Both the position numbers and the translations under genes were made by a program. A DNA stretch of 49,358 bases from assembly GCA_030832095.1 (NCBI GenBank), contig JAURJT010000036.1, positions 1 through 49,358 on the forward strand. Direction: 5' to 3'. The notes beneath the pieces were generated by a model. That model was not told the origin of the DNA, made no database searches, and saw only the letters and a list, made by a program, of their open reading frames with translations. Position 1 is the first letter of the stretch. Every line of letters begins with the position of its first letter. This DNA is from Gammaproteobacteria bacterium. Lineage in GTDB: Bacteria; Pseudomonadota; Gammaproteobacteria; Burkholderiales; Burkholderiaceae_B. Below are positions 27,821-36,609 of this stretch, piece after piece.

Positions 27821-27922
27821 GAACAGGACACTTCAATAAAAAGAGCAGTTCAATCAGCAGAGCATTTCAACGAACAGGGCGCTTCAATGAGTCGGCCGCT
27901 TCAACAAACACAGCGCTTCAAC
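27821..27922 (-). repeat. six-unit tandem repeat, 17-bp period, in front of phoH
   Basis: Units at 27821, 27838, 27855, 27872, 27889 and 27906 are exactly 17 bp apart. Each ends in TTCAA plus C or T on the plus strand; read in the phoH direction the consensus is close to RTTGAAGCGCYCTGTTC. The TTCAA core is invariant and the other half varies. Seventeen is not a multiple of three, and no frame runs through, so the array is not coding. It ends 38 bases before the phoH ATG, in the gap after bcp. A degenerate seventh unit may precede it at 27804. Confidence 0.9.
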
Positions 27923-27943
27923 CCCAAAAGATTGCCTCACGTT

Positions 27944-28435
27944 TTATGTCAGAGCGCGCGCCGCCTCGAGTACCTCTTGGGCATGGCCTGGCACTTTCAC
28001 GCCACGCCACACACGCGCCAGTTTGCCCTGCGCGTCAATTAAAAATGTGCTGCGCTCAATGCCTCGTACCTGTTTGCCGTACATGTTTTTAAGTTTCATG
28101 ACGCCGTATAACGTGCACAGTGTCTCGTCGGGATCCGCGATGAGCGGAAACGGCAGCCCAAGTTTTTTGCTGAAGTTTTCGTGCGACTTTAACGAGTCGC
28201 GAGAGGCCCCAACGATTGCGCAGTTGGCCGCCATGAAGGTGTCGTGCAGATCACGAAAATTTTCGGTCTCCGTGGTGCAACCCGGGGTGTTGTCTTTGGG
28301 GTAAAAATACAGCACGACTGCGCGACCCAGGCACTGTTGCAGTGTGATCTGACCGATGGTGCTTTGTACGGTGAAAATGGGGGCGGGGGAGCCCAAGACG
28401 TCTGAGGGGAGTGGTATCGCTTTACTTGTGGTCAT
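27944..28435 (-). CDS. bcp: thiol peroxidase of the Bcp/PrxQ family
   Basis: Bcp reduces hydrogen peroxide and organic peroxides with electrons from thioredoxin. The 163-residue product has the family motif YFYPKDNTPGCTTETENFRD with the peroxidatic Cys53. The resolving Cys found five residues later in E. coli Bcp is replaced by Glu58; another cysteine at 72 (ANCAIVG) could serve, or the enzyme may be one-Cys. A TTG at 28465 extends the frame, but AAAGAG supports the ATG at 28435. The order Mth938-like, bcp, phoH on one strand suggests joint expression, though gaps exceed 100 bases. Confidence 0.92.
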   Translation of the reverse strand: MTTSKAIPLPSDVLGSPAPIFTVQSTIGQITLQQCLGRAVVLYFYPKDNTPGCTTETENFRDLHDTFMAANCAIVGASRDSLKSHENFSKKLGLPFPLIADPDETLCTLYGVMKLKNMYGKQVRGIERSTFLIDAQGKLARVWRGVKVPGHAQEVLEAARALT

Positions 28436-28543
28436 ATCGCTCTTTTTCGAGGAGTGTTGAGTCAATTGTTTTACGCTTGGCTGCTTTGTGTAGAGGGTCT
28501 CGAAGGCAAAGTTGCTAGTTTGGGTTTTGCAATGGCATGGTTC

Positions 28544-28999
28544 TCAAAGTGAAGCGCTTTCAGGGATCAGCGCGGCGATGACTTGGCGACCCTCGGCCAT
28601 CAAGATGTTGAAGGTGCGGGCTGCCGCCTGAGTGGTCATGCTTTCAACCCCTACGCCGATTTTCAAGAGCGGAGCCACAATATGATGAGGCAACATCATT
28701 TGTTTGCTTCCGGTGCCAACCAACAGCACCTCGGGTTTGTCGCCCAGTACCTGGGGGGCGCCGCCGTCGTCCGAGTCCAGAAATGCCATCGGGTCGAGTG
28801 GGGCCAAGCTCAGACGTGCCGCCGCTAGCAACAGTTCAGAAGAGATATCGAGGGGGCTTGAGGCCGACCAGCGGGCGATTTCGCCTAGTGGGCCAAAGGC
28901 AATCGCGTGGTCAAAGCGAACTTTATTGACTTCGACAAAACCGTTTCCGTACCCGGTTACGGTATTCATTGCCGAGTTGGTATCTGTGTGAAGCTTCAA
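28544..28999 (-). CDS. Mth938-like (DUF498) protein, function unknown
   Basis: The 151-residue protein belongs to the Mth938-like domain family (also named DUF498, Xcc1710-like), whose biochemical role is not established. Typical segments are FGPLGEIARWSAS and EVLLVGTGSKQMMLP followed by GVGVESMTTQAAARTFNILMAEGRQVIAALIP. The start is TTG at 28999, supported by GGAG six bases upstream; the next ATG would remove ten residues. It is the first gene of a minus-strand group with bcp and phoH and faces away from alaC. Confidence 0.85.
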   Translation of the reverse strand: MKLHTDTNSAMNTVTGYGNGFVEVNKVRFDHAIAFGPLGEIARWSASSPLDISSELLLAAARLSLAPLDPMAFLDSDDGGAPQVLGDKPEVLLVGTGSKQMMLPHHIVAPLLKIGVGVESMTTQAAARTFNILMAEGRQVIAALIPESASL

Positions 29000-29113
29000 T
29001 CAATACTCCGGCAGGTTGTTCAGACTATAGCGCAATCGATTATCGTTTGTGTGAGGGGACGCTAGGGGTTTTCAAGACAAAATGATGAATTTTTTATGAC
29101 TTTTTAGCCTGAT

Positions 29114-29142
29114 TTGCGAGACAGGGCGTGTTGCGCTAGATT
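29114..29142 (+). promoter_or_regulatory. candidate promoter of alaC-hom-thrC
   Basis: TTGCGA (29114-29119), a 17-bp spacer and TAGATT (29137-29142) lie about 100 bases before alaC in the 242-base divergent gap to the Mth938-like gene. The match is moderate. The rest of the gap shows no gene; I did not find a leader peptide rich in Thr, Ile or Ala codons. Confidence 0.4.
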
Positions 29143-29241
29143 AGAGGGCTTTGCTGCAGCGCAAACTGACAACTTGAGGTCTAATAGATATCAGGATTAC
29201 TTAGTGCGCAGCGCGCTTTTGCCTAGCCCCAATAAGGATGC

Positions 29242-30429
29242 ATGATGAAGAGGTTTCCCCGAATTGAGCGTTTGCCGCCCTATGTTTTCAATATTACGGC
29301 CGAACTCAAAATGGCGGCTCGTCATCGCGGCGAAGATATCATCGACATGTCGATGGGCAACCCCGATGGCCCAACGCCAGCGCATATCGTCGAAAAATTA
29401 GTCGAAGCCTCGTCGCGCCCCACTACCCACGGGTATTCGGTTTCAAAAGGGATTCCACGCTTGCGCAAGGCCATCACCGACTGGTACGCGCGACGTTTTC
29501 AAGTGCAGTTCGACCCTGATTCTGAAGCGATTGTCACGATTGGCTCAAAAGAAGGGCTGGCCCATTTGATGTTGGCCACGCTCGACGCGGGCGACACGGT
29601 GTTGGTGCCAAACCCTAGCTACCCCATTCATATTTATGGTGCCGTGATTGCGGGTGCCAATATCCGTTCGGTCTGCATGACGCCTGGCAGTGATTTTTTT
29701 CAAGAGCTCGAACGCGCTGTGCGCGAGTCGATCCCAAAACCCAAGATGATGATTTTGGGTTTTCCAAGCAACCCGACAGCACAATGTGTTGACCTCTCGT
29801 TTTTCGAACGCGTCGTGGCGCTGGCCCGCGAGCACAACATCATCGTGGTGCACGACTTAGCCTACGCTGACATCTGCTTTGATGGCTATCAGGCACCTTC
29901 GATCATGCAGGTACCTGGCGCGCGCGAGGTCGCGGTCGAATTCTTTACCATGAGTAAAAGCTACAACATGGCTGGCTGGCGCGTCGGCTTCATGGTGGGA
30001 AACGCCGAGTTGGTGAACGCGCTGGCACGGATCAAAAGCTATCACGATTACGGCACCTTTACCCCCATTCAGGTCGCTTCGATTGCGGCACTCGATGGCC
30101 CGCAAGATTGCGTGACTGAGGTGGTGCAAAAGTACCAAAGTCGTCGCGACGTGTTGGTCAAAGGTCTGCACGAGGCAGGCTGGATGGTTGAAAACCCCAA
30201 AGCGTCCATGTACGTCTGGGCGCATATCCCCGAGCCGTATCGGGCGAAAGGCTCGCTTGAGTTTGCCAAGCGTATTCTCGAAGAGGCTAAGGTTGCGGTG
30301 TCGCCGGGTATTGGCTTTGGTGATTATGGCGATGAGTATGTGCGCTTCGCCTTGATTGAAAACGAGCAGCGTACCCGTCAAGCCGTACGTGGCATCAAAG
30401 ATATGTTTCGCAAGGATGGGTTGTTGTAA
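29242..30429 (+). CDS. alaC: class I aminotransferase AlaC-like (glutamate-pyruvate)
   Basis: The enzyme is a pyridoxal phosphate-dependent class I aminotransferase; in Burkholderiales this position, next to hom, is usually AlaC, which makes alanine from pyruvate and glutamate. The 395-residue product shows Lys239 in [12 protein letters not shown] as the cofactor lysine, Asn177 in FPSNPT, Asp205 and Tyr208 (HDLAYAD) and Arg247 for the substrate carboxylate. AAGGA precedes two in-frame ATGs (29242, 29245). Its TAA shares a base with the hom ATG (TAATG), so the pair is coupled. Aspartate aminotransferase activity cannot be ruled out. Confidence 0.88.
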   Translation: MMKRFPRIERLPPYVFNITAELKMAARHRGEDIIDMSMGNPDGPTPAHIVEKLVEASSRPTTHGYSVSKGIPRLRKAITDWYARRFQVQFDPDSEAIVTIGSKEGLAHLMLATLDAGDTVLVPNPSYPIHIYGAVIAGANIRSVCMTPGSDFFQELERAVRESIPKPKMMILGFPSNPTAQCVDLSFFERVVALAREHNIIVVHDLAYADICFDGYQAPSIMQVPGAREVAVEFFTMSKSYNMAGWRVGFMVGNAELVNALARIKSYHDYGTFTPIQVASIAALDGPQDCVTEVVQKYQSRRDVLVKGLHEAGWMVENPKASMYVWAHIPEPYRAKGSLEFAKRILEEAKVAVSPGIGFGDYGDEYVRFALIENEQRTRQAVRGIKDMFRKDGLL

Positions 30430-31736
30430 TGGATTCAATCAAAGTTGGTTTGTTAGGTCTGGGTGTAGTGGGCGGGGGCACCTACAAAGTGTTAGCCCGT
30501 AATGCCCAAGAGATTGCCCGTCGTGCGGGGCGTAAAATCGAAGTGACCCGAGTGGCGGTGCGTGATGTCGCCAAAGCGCGCAAGCTTTTAGGGGCCGACA
30601 TCCTGGTGGGGACAGACCCCCACGCGGTGGTACGAGACCCCTCGATTGATATCGTCGTTGAACTCATCGGTGGCGACACCTTGGCACTCGAGTTAGTGCT
30701 CGAGGCCATTGCACAAGGCAAGCATGTGGTCACCGCCAACAAAGCCTTGCTGGCCAAGCATGGCACTGAAATTTTTGCAGCAGCCTCGGCGCGCGGCGTG
30801 ATGGTTGCCTTTGAGGCTGCGGTAGCCGGTGGTATCCCGATTATTAAAGCGATTCGAGAAGGCTTAACTGCCAATCGAATTGAGTGGGTGGCGGGCATTA
30901 TCAACGGCACCACTAATTTCATTTTGTCAGAGATGCGTGCGCGCGGCTTGCCCTTTGCAACGGTGCTGGCCGAGGCACAAAAACTCGGCTATGCCGAGGC
31001 CGATCCAACCTTTGATATCGAAGGTGTTGACGCTGCGCACAAGCTCACTTTGTTGGCGTCTTTAGCCTTTGGTATCCCCGTGCAGTTTGATAAAGCCTAC
31101 ATCGAGGGCATCTCTCAACTGGCCGCTGAAGACATCAAGCTTGCCGAGCGTCTTGGGTACCGCATTAAGTTATTGGGGATTACCAAGCGTCGGCCTGAAG
31201 GGATTGAACTACGAGTTCACCCAGCGCTGGTGCCGGTGAAATCGCTGTTAGCCAATGTCGAAGGCGCGATGAACGCAGTGCTGGTGCGTGGCGATGCAGT
31301 CGGGCAAACGCTCTACTACGGCAAAGGCGCGGGCGAAGAGCCTACTGCCTCGGCGGTTGTGGCAGATTTGGTTGACGTGACACGTCTGCACACCGCAGAT
31401 CCTGAACACCGTGTGCCGCATCTCGCCTTTCAGCCAGACGCTATGGCCGACACCCCGATCCTAGCTATTGACGATATCGTCACGTCTTACTATTTACGCT
31501 TGACCGTCGCCGATCAGCCGGGCGTGCTGGCTGACTTAGCGCGTGTCTTGGCGGATGCCAAAATTTCGATTGGTTCAATGATTCAGCAACCCGCCGAACA
31601 GAGCGCTGATGCCGAACTGATTTTCTTAACGCACGAAGCGATCGAGCGCAACGTCAATGCGGCGATTGTCAAAATCGAAGCGTTGCCATTTGTACGCTCG
31701 CGCGTCACGCGCCTGCGTATGGAAAGCCTCGCATGA
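30429..31736 (+). CDS. hom: homoserine dehydrogenase
   Basis: Hom reduces aspartate semialdehyde to homoserine with NAD(P)H, at the branch to threonine and methionine. The 435-residue, monofunctional protein has the nucleotide-binding GLGVVGGGTYKVL at about 7-19, the catalytic region with GIINGTTNFILSEM and FDIEGVDAAHKL, and a C-terminal ACT domain (YLRLTVADQPGVLADLARVL, about 355-374) that allows feedback control by threonine. It overlaps alaC by one base and thrC by four (ATGA at 31733-31736). Confidence 0.97.
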   Translation: MDSIKVGLLGLGVVGGGTYKVLARNAQEIARRAGRKIEVTRVAVRDVAKARKLLGADILVGTDPHAVVRDPSIDIVVELIGGDTLALELVLEAIAQGKHVVTANKALLAKHGTEIFAAASARGVMVAFEAAVAGGIPIIKAIREGLTANRIEWVAGIINGTTNFILSEMRARGLPFATVLAEAQKLGYAEADPTFDIEGVDAAHKLTLLASLAFGIPVQFDKAYIEGISQLAAEDIKLAERLGYRIKLLGITKRRPEGIELRVHPALVPVKSLLANVEGAMNAVLVRGDAVGQTLYYGKGAGEEPTASAVVADLVDVTRLHTADPEHRVPHLAFQPDAMADTPILAIDDIVTSYYLRLTVADQPGVLADLARVLADAKISIGSMIQQPAEQSADAELIFLTHEAIERNVNAAIVKIEALPFVRSRVTRLRMESLA

Positions 31737-33142
31737 AGTACGTTTCAACCCGTGGGGGCATGGCGGCGCAAGGCTTCTCAGATATTTTGCTTGAAGGCTT
31801 AGCGCCCGATGGCGGTTTGGCCATGCCAGAACGCATTCCACAGGTATCAGCGGCACAACTCGAGTCTTGGCGTAGCTTGCCTTACCATGCGTTGGCTGCT
31901 GAAGTGTTATCTCAATTTATTAGCGATATTGATTCGGCGCAACTCAAGACGTTGACGCAAGCTGCGTATGCTCCTAAGACCTTTCAAAGTGCTGAGATTG
32001 TTCCGTTGCGTCCACTGTACGACGGGCTCTCACTGTTAGGTTTGTCTGAGGGCCCGACGCTGGCCTTTAAAGACATGGCGATGCAATTTTTAGGCCAAGT
32101 GTTTCCGCATGTGTTGCGCGTACGCGGCGCGACCTTGAATATTTTGGGTGCCACTTCTGGTGATACCGGCTCGGCGGCCGAATATGCCATGCGTGGCAAA
32201 GACGCTGTTGCCGTATTTATGCTTTCGCCCTTTGGCCGCATGAGTGCGTTTCAGCGCGCGCAAATGTATTCCTTGCAAGACGCCAATATCCATAATTTGG
32301 CAGTCAAAGGCGTCTTTGACGAAGCGCAAGACGTGGTCAAGGCACTGGCTAGCGATTTAGCGTTTAAAAACAAATACCATTTGGGTGCGGTCAACTCAAT
32401 TAATTGGGCGCGTATTGCTGCTCAAATTGTGTATTACTTTCATGGTTGGTTGCGAGTCACAACTGGCCCAGGCCAGCCAGTGTCGTTTGCGGTGCCATCC
32501 GGTAATTTTGGCAATATCTTGTCTGGTCATATTGCGCGCAGCATGGGTTTGCCCATCAGGCGCCTGGTACTCGCCACCAACGAAAACAACGTGTTGGATG
32601 AATTCTTTCATACGGGTATTTACCGGCCTCGCTCTGCGGCACAAACGTTTTTAACCTCAAGCCCTTCAATGGATATCTCACGTGCCTCAAACTTTGAGCG
32701 CTTTGTGTTTGACCTGGTTGGACGTGACGCTGAGCGAGTCGCCAAGTTATGGCAAGAGCTAGGGGTCAAAGGTTCGTTTGATTTGTCGGCCTACCTGCCA
32801 GAGTTCACTGAGCGGTATGGGTTTGTGTCCGGTAGCAGTTCGCATCAAGATCGTTTGTCGACGATTCGACAGGTCATGGATCGCACCGGTATTTTGATTG
32901 ATCCGCATACTGCTGATGGTGTGAAGGTGGCTGCACCCTTTGTTGAAAAAGGTGTGCCCATGCTGGTGTTAGAAACGGCCTTGCCGGCAAAGTTTTCAGA
33001 GGTGATTCAAGAGGCGCTCGGTCGCCCCGCGCCTGTGCCGCTTGGCCTTGAAAATCTCGAGTCGCTGCCGCAAAAAGTGACCGTATTGCCTTGCGATGTG
33101 GCCAGCGTAAGGGCCTATATCGCTGAGCACGCGAGCCTCTAG
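31733..33142 (+). CDS. thrC: threonine synthase
   Basis: ThrC converts O-phosphohomoserine to threonine with pyridoxal phosphate. The 469-residue product starts MKYVSTRGG, typical of the longer bacterial class, has cofactor Lys113 in PTLAFKDMAMQFLG, and a phosphate-binding LGATSGDTGSAAEYAM. It is coupled to hom by ATGA. The homoserine kinase (thrB) that links Hom and ThrC is not next to it and must lie elsewhere, as is usual in this group. crcB begins two bases after the stop. Confidence 0.97.
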   Translation: MKYVSTRGGMAAQGFSDILLEGLAPDGGLAMPERIPQVSAAQLESWRSLPYHALAAEVLSQFISDIDSAQLKTLTQAAYAPKTFQSAEIVPLRPLYDGLSLLGLSEGPTLAFKDMAMQFLGQVFPHVLRVRGATLNILGATSGDTGSAAEYAMRGKDAVAVFMLSPFGRMSAFQRAQMYSLQDANIHNLAVKGVFDEAQDVVKALASDLAFKNKYHLGAVNSINWARIAAQIVYYFHGWLRVTTGPGQPVSFAVPSGNFGNILSGHIARSMGLPIRRLVLATNENNVLDEFFHTGIYRPRSAAQTFLTSSPSMDISRASNFERFVFDLVGRDAERVAKLWQELGVKGSFDLSAYLPEFTERYGFVSGSSSHQDRLSTIRQVMDRTGILIDPHTADGVKVAAPFVEKGVPMLVLETALPAKFSEVIQEALGRPAPVPLGLENLESLPQKVTVLPCDVASVRAYIAEHASL

Positions 33143-33144
33143 CG

Positions 33145-33537
33145 ATGGCGTTGTTTACGCCCTTTCATTTTGTTGCAATTGCCGTGGGTGCAGCGCTGGG
33201 CGCGTGGTTGCGTTGGCTGCTTGGCCTGTGGCTCAATCGCCATGCGGATGCAATCCCTTGGGGCACTTTCTCTGCCAATATGCTTGGCGGTTATCTGATC
33301 GGCTTAGTGGTTGGCGTGGTTGCTGCGCACCCAGAGTGGCCGCCCTTTTGGCGCCTGTTTATTGTCACGGGATTTTTGGGCGGGCTCACCACGTTTTCAA
33401 CGTTTTCGGCTGAAACGGTTGCCTTACTTGAAGAAGGGCGTCTGGCAATGGCGGCGATGTATTCTGGTGTCAGCCTTGCTGGCTCGCTGGCGTTAACGCT
33501 GCTGGGCTTGTACACGGCACGCGCGCTACAAAACTAG
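33145..33537 (+). CDS. crcB: fluoride channel CrcB (Fluc)
   Basis: CrcB forms a dual-topology dimeric channel that expels fluoride. The 130-residue product has four membrane segments and the family motifs GTFSANMLGGYL (40-51, with pore Asn45) and GGLTTFSTFS (79-88) with the phenylalanines of the fluoride path. It starts two bases after thrC, so it is presumably expressed with the threonine operon; I see no fluoride riboswitch. Only one base separates its stop from the stop of the convergent hpnE, and no terminator lies between. Confidence 0.94.
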   Translation: MALFTPFHFVAIAVGAALGAWLRWLLGLWLNRHADAIPWGTFSANMLGGYLIGLVVGVVAAHPEWPPFWRLFIVTGFLGGLTTFSTFSAETVALLEEGRLAMAAMYSGVSLAGSLALTLLGLYTARALQN

Positions 33538-33538
33538 C

Positions 33539-34873
33539 CTAGTAGGCGCCGCGCTGTAAGGCTTCGATAAGCGTTCTTGCTGCCTGGTTGCCGCTACGCA
33601 CAGCACCTTCAAGCACCGCAGGGTAGCCGGTGTCTGTCCAGTCACCGGCCAAACTCAAGCGCGGCCACGGGCTTTGATTGCGAGGGCGCTGCAGGCCAGG
33701 CACCGCGGCAAAGGTTGCGCGTTTTTCAACAATCAGGCGATGGGCTTTTACGCCTGGCATCGTTGGCTGTGAATGGCTACGCGAGTTTGGATGGCGTTGC
33801 ACTTGCTCTCGAATTTGGGTTGCAATCTTGTCAACAAAGCTTGCGCGGTCATGCTTTAAAAAATCAGCAGCATCGCTCACGACCACAGTGACTTGGTCGT
33901 TTGCCTGTGGGCGTTTAAAGAGCCATTGTCCGAGGTGACCACGTAAGGAATTTTCATCAAGCAGTAGGACTGAGTGCGGTGGGTGCCAAGCTGCGTCTAA
34001 TTGCAAGGTGAGTGTAGCAATCGCGCGATACTCAAAGGCCTCTAATTGGGCCATTAAGGTACCGCTTGCGCGGCTGTTTTCGCTAGGTTTTAAGATGCGT
34101 GCGCAGGCATAGGGCGGGGTTGCTAAGACGCAGCCCTCGAAGGCTTCACCATCAATGGTCACTGCCGTGGGTGTGGGGCAAACGTCTCGCACAATATGCC
34201 GATAGCGCATGGTGACATAGTCAGCCGCTGCCTGAGGCCAAAGTGCTGTTAAGTCAACACGTGGGATCAGCATGTCAGAGTGTGCCCGCGGAGCATCCAG
34301 ACTATCGCGTAAAACATTTAAAAATAGTTGGGCACAGGCTTGGTCGCATGCAGTGTTTAAACTCGCCAGGCATAGAGGAGTCCAGAGACGGCGGCACAAC
34401 CCGGCAGATTGATGGTGTTGCTCAAGCAACTGTGCAACGCTCAATCGCTCAGGCACTTGCCAGCGCTTTTGCTTGAGTGAAACAATCATGCGAGTGGCAA
34501 GCCAGCGCTCGCGCCACGACAAACCACGTGCGGTGAGTAACGCCCAAAGGGTGTGAAACGGCGAGGGGAGGTTGGCCGCTTTCAGGCGAAAGGCTCCGTC
34601 GGCGCTTTCAATGTGCAGGGGCGTTTGCTGCAGCAAGTCGCTCACAGCGCGTTCGGGATGCAACTGTTTGAGTAAGGCCAGCGTCTCGGTATACGCGCCC
34701 AATAGCAAATGTTGGCCGTTGTCGATTGCCCCCATGTTCAGATCATCGACGCGCCGTGCGCGTCCACCTGCAAGGGGTGCCGCCTCAAACACAGTGACGT
34801 CTGCCCCAGTTGCTTTCAGTGCAACCGCAGCCGCCAAGCCGGCCCATCCCGCGCCGACCACGGCAAGCTTCAT
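33539..34873 (-). CDS. hpnE: hydroxysqualene dehydroxylase HpnE
   Basis: HpnE is an FAD-dependent amine-oxidase-like enzyme that reduces hydroxysqualene to squalene, the last step of the bacterial three-enzyme route. The 444-residue product starts MKLAVVGAGWAGLAAAVAL, the dinucleotide fold, continues with FEAAPLAGGRARR, and ends with the second FAD motif SLAGDWTDTGYPAVLEGAVRSG. The frame is open upstream to 34996 but that overlaps hpnD; the ATG at 34873 shares one base with the hpnD stop (TGATG), showing coupling. Confidence 0.93.
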   Translation of the reverse strand: MKLAVVGAGWAGLAAAVALKATGADVTVFEAAPLAGGRARRVDDLNMGAIDNGQHLLLGAYTETLALLKQLHPERAVSDLLQQTPLHIESADGAFRLKAANLPSPFHTLWALLTARGLSWRERWLATRMIVSLKQKRWQVPERLSVAQLLEQHHQSAGLCRRLWTPLCLASLNTACDQACAQLFLNVLRDSLDAPRAHSDMLIPRVDLTALWPQAAADYVTMRYRHIVRDVCPTPTAVTIDGEAFEGCVLATPPYACARILKPSENSRASGTLMAQLEAFEYRAIATLTLQLDAAWHPPHSVLLLDENSLRGHLGQWLFKRPQANDQVTVVVSDAADFLKHDRASFVDKIATQIREQVQRHPNSRSHSQPTMPGVKAHRLIVEKRATFAAVPGLQRPRNQSPWPRLSLAGDWTDTGYPAVLEGAVRSGNQAARTLIEALQRGAY

Positions 34874-35748
34874 CAGGCTCGACTCGCTCGCTGAATTTGA
34901 CGAATCACGCTTGCGCCTTCGCCGATAAAGTTTTTCCAGGCTAGCCAGAGCTTGCGTACGGGCGTGAGCGAAATCCGCTGGTGTAAGACCTGCCATTGCT
35001 CATGTTCGATTTCTGTGAGCAGGGCGTAATAAATCGCTGCCATCATTAAGCCCGGGCGTTGGGCGCGTTGATCCTGTCGCGGTAAGGCTGCGATGGCCTC
35101 GGCGTACAGCGCGCGTGCGCGCGCAGCTTCAAAGGCCATCAGTGCAGAAAATTTTTCAGAATAGTTGCCATTCAAAATATCTGAGGCACGCACACCAAAC
35201 TGTTGCAGATCGCTAATTGGCAAGTAGATGCGGCCGCGACGTGCATCGTCACCCACATCGCGAATGATATTGGTGAGCTGAAACGCTAGACCTAACTTGG
35301 TGGCGTATTGCAGCGTCGACGCATCGGTGTAGCCAAAGATGCTCGCAGACAGTTCACCCACGACACCGGCCGCATGCCAGCAATACGTTTGTAGCGCTGG
35401 CCAGTCAAGGTAACGGGTCTGGTCTAAGTCCATCTCCATGCCATCAATCACGGCCAGCAGACGCGCGCGTGTGATGTCAAACGGGCTGAGGCAGGGCAGT
35501 AGCGCTTTCATGACTAAGTGCTCGGCTTTACCCTCGTAAAGCGCATCAACCTGTGTGCGCCACCACGCAAGCTTAATCCGCGCCAGTGAGGTGTCGGTGC
35601 ACTCGTCCACAACATCATCGACCTCGCGACAAAAGGCATAGAGTGCCGTGATCGCTTGACGGCGCGCCGGAGGCAAAAACAGAAAGGCGTAGTAAAAGCT
35701 TGAGCCGCTCTTGGCTGCTTTATCCTGACAGTATTCTTGTGGCGTCAT
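34873..35748 (-). CDS. hpnD: presqualene diphosphate synthase HpnD
   Basis: HpnD condenses two farnesyl diphosphates to presqualene diphosphate. The 291-residue product of the squalene/phytoene synthase family carries the first Asp-rich motif DDVVDE at 44-49 and the second at 164-168 within NIIRDVGDDARRGRIYLP. The start is the ATG at 35748 (MTPQEYCQDKAAKSGSSFYY), four bases after the hpnC stop; the longer frame from 35835 overlaps hpnC. It lies between hpnC and hpnE, and its substrate is the IspA product. Confidence 0.94.
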   Translation of the reverse strand: MTPQEYCQDKAAKSGSSFYYAFLFLPPARRQAITALYAFCREVDDVVDECTDTSLARIKLAWWRTQVDALYEGKAEHLVMKALLPCLSPFDITRARLLAVIDGMEMDLDQTRYLDWPALQTYCWHAAGVVGELSASIFGYTDASTLQYATKLGLAFQLTNIIRDVGDDARRGRIYLPISDLQQFGVRASDILNGNYSEKFSALMAFEAARARALYAEAIAALPRQDQRAQRPGLMMAAIYYALLTEIEHEQWQVLHQRISLTPVRKLWLAWKNFIGEGASVIRQIQRASRA

Positions 35749-35752
35749 GCGT

Positions 35753-36586
35753 TCAGGTTCGAAGAGCGCGTGTGAGCATGAGTGCCCAGTCATACGCGCC
35801 AAGGGTTGGTCGATGGCGAAACACATCAAATTCAACGTGTTCGAGTTTTTCTAAAATTCGCAGGCCACCTTGCACGATGAGCCTGAGTTCAAGTCCGACG
35901 CGCCCGGGCAACCGTCGGCCTAGTGGCTGACCAAAGTGTAACAAGGCTCTGCAGGCCGTGACCTGTTCTTGCATGAGGGCTTTCCAGGCTGTGCTAGTTT
36001 GCCCGTTTGCAATCGTCTCTTCGGTCACATCAAAGCGGTTGAGTTCTTGCAGCGGCAGATAAATTCGCCTCTTTTGCCAGTCGATCGCAACATCTTGCAA
36101 GAAGTTTAGTCGTTGTAGGGCAGTGCAAATGGCGTCGGACTGGGCTAGGGTGTCTTGCGTAACTGCACCATAAAGGTGCAGCATCAGACGGCCGACGGGG
36201 TTGGCTGAACGTTCGCAGTAACGGTCGAGCGCGGCTTGATCGACGTAACGTTTTTGAACGATATCTTGCTCGAAAGCCAAGAGCAGATCTTCAAAAGGCT
36301 GAAGTGGCAGTTGGTGGTCAACAATGGTTTGACCAAGCGGGATGAAGATCGCGTCAAGCGTTGGGTGTAAGTCGAGAGGCTGTGCGTGAGGTGATTCGAC
36401 GCAGGCCCCTAGCGCGTCACGGTAGGTTTGTAAGGCGTGCAGGCGTTCGGCGTCGCTGGCGTCACCCTCATCAGCGATGTCGTCGGCGCTACGCGCAAAA
36501 CGATAGATATTCAGCACGGCCTGACGCAAATGTCTGGGCAATAGAAATGAAGCAACCGGAAAATTTTCGTAGTGATTGGCGGACAT
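35753..36586 (-). CDS. hpnC: hydroxysqualene synthase HpnC
   Basis: HpnC converts presqualene diphosphate to hydroxysqualene. The 277-residue product is a squalene/phytoene synthase-like protein: NFPVASFLLP near the start, the first Asp-rich motif DDIADE at 35-40 and the second region LQDVAIDWQKRRIYLP at 162-177. It is the first gene of the hpnCDE operon on the minus strand. Squalene-hopene cyclase and other hopanoid genes are not present in this window, so the end use of squalene (hopanoids or another product) is open. Confidence 0.93.
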   Translation of the reverse strand: MSANHYENFPVASFLLPRHLRQAVLNIYRFARSADDIADEGDASDAERLHALQTYRDALGACVESPHAQPLDLHPTLDAIFIPLGQTIVDHQLPLQPFEDLLLAFEQDIVQKRYVDQAALDRYCERSANPVGRLMLHLYGAVTQDTLAQSDAICTALQRLNFLQDVAIDWQKRRIYLPLQELNRFDVTEETIANGQTSTAWKALMQEQVTACRALLHFGQPLGRRLPGRVGLELRLIVQGGLRILEKLEHVEFDVFRHRPTLGAYDWALMLTRALRT

Positions 36587-36609
36587 AATGGTTGTTGGCT
36601 TGACCTCAT

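Noticed and set aside
27821..27922. CRISPR array
   Set aside because: The 17-bp units are directly adjacent without spacers and diverge from each other; no cas gene is present.
29143..29241. Threonine-type leader peptide attenuator before alaC-hom-thrC
   Set aside because: No short frame with a run of Thr or Ile codons and no terminator hairpin is present.
33100..33145. Fluoride riboswitch before crcB
   Set aside because: Only two bases separate thrC and crcB, and the thrC coding end shows no such structure.
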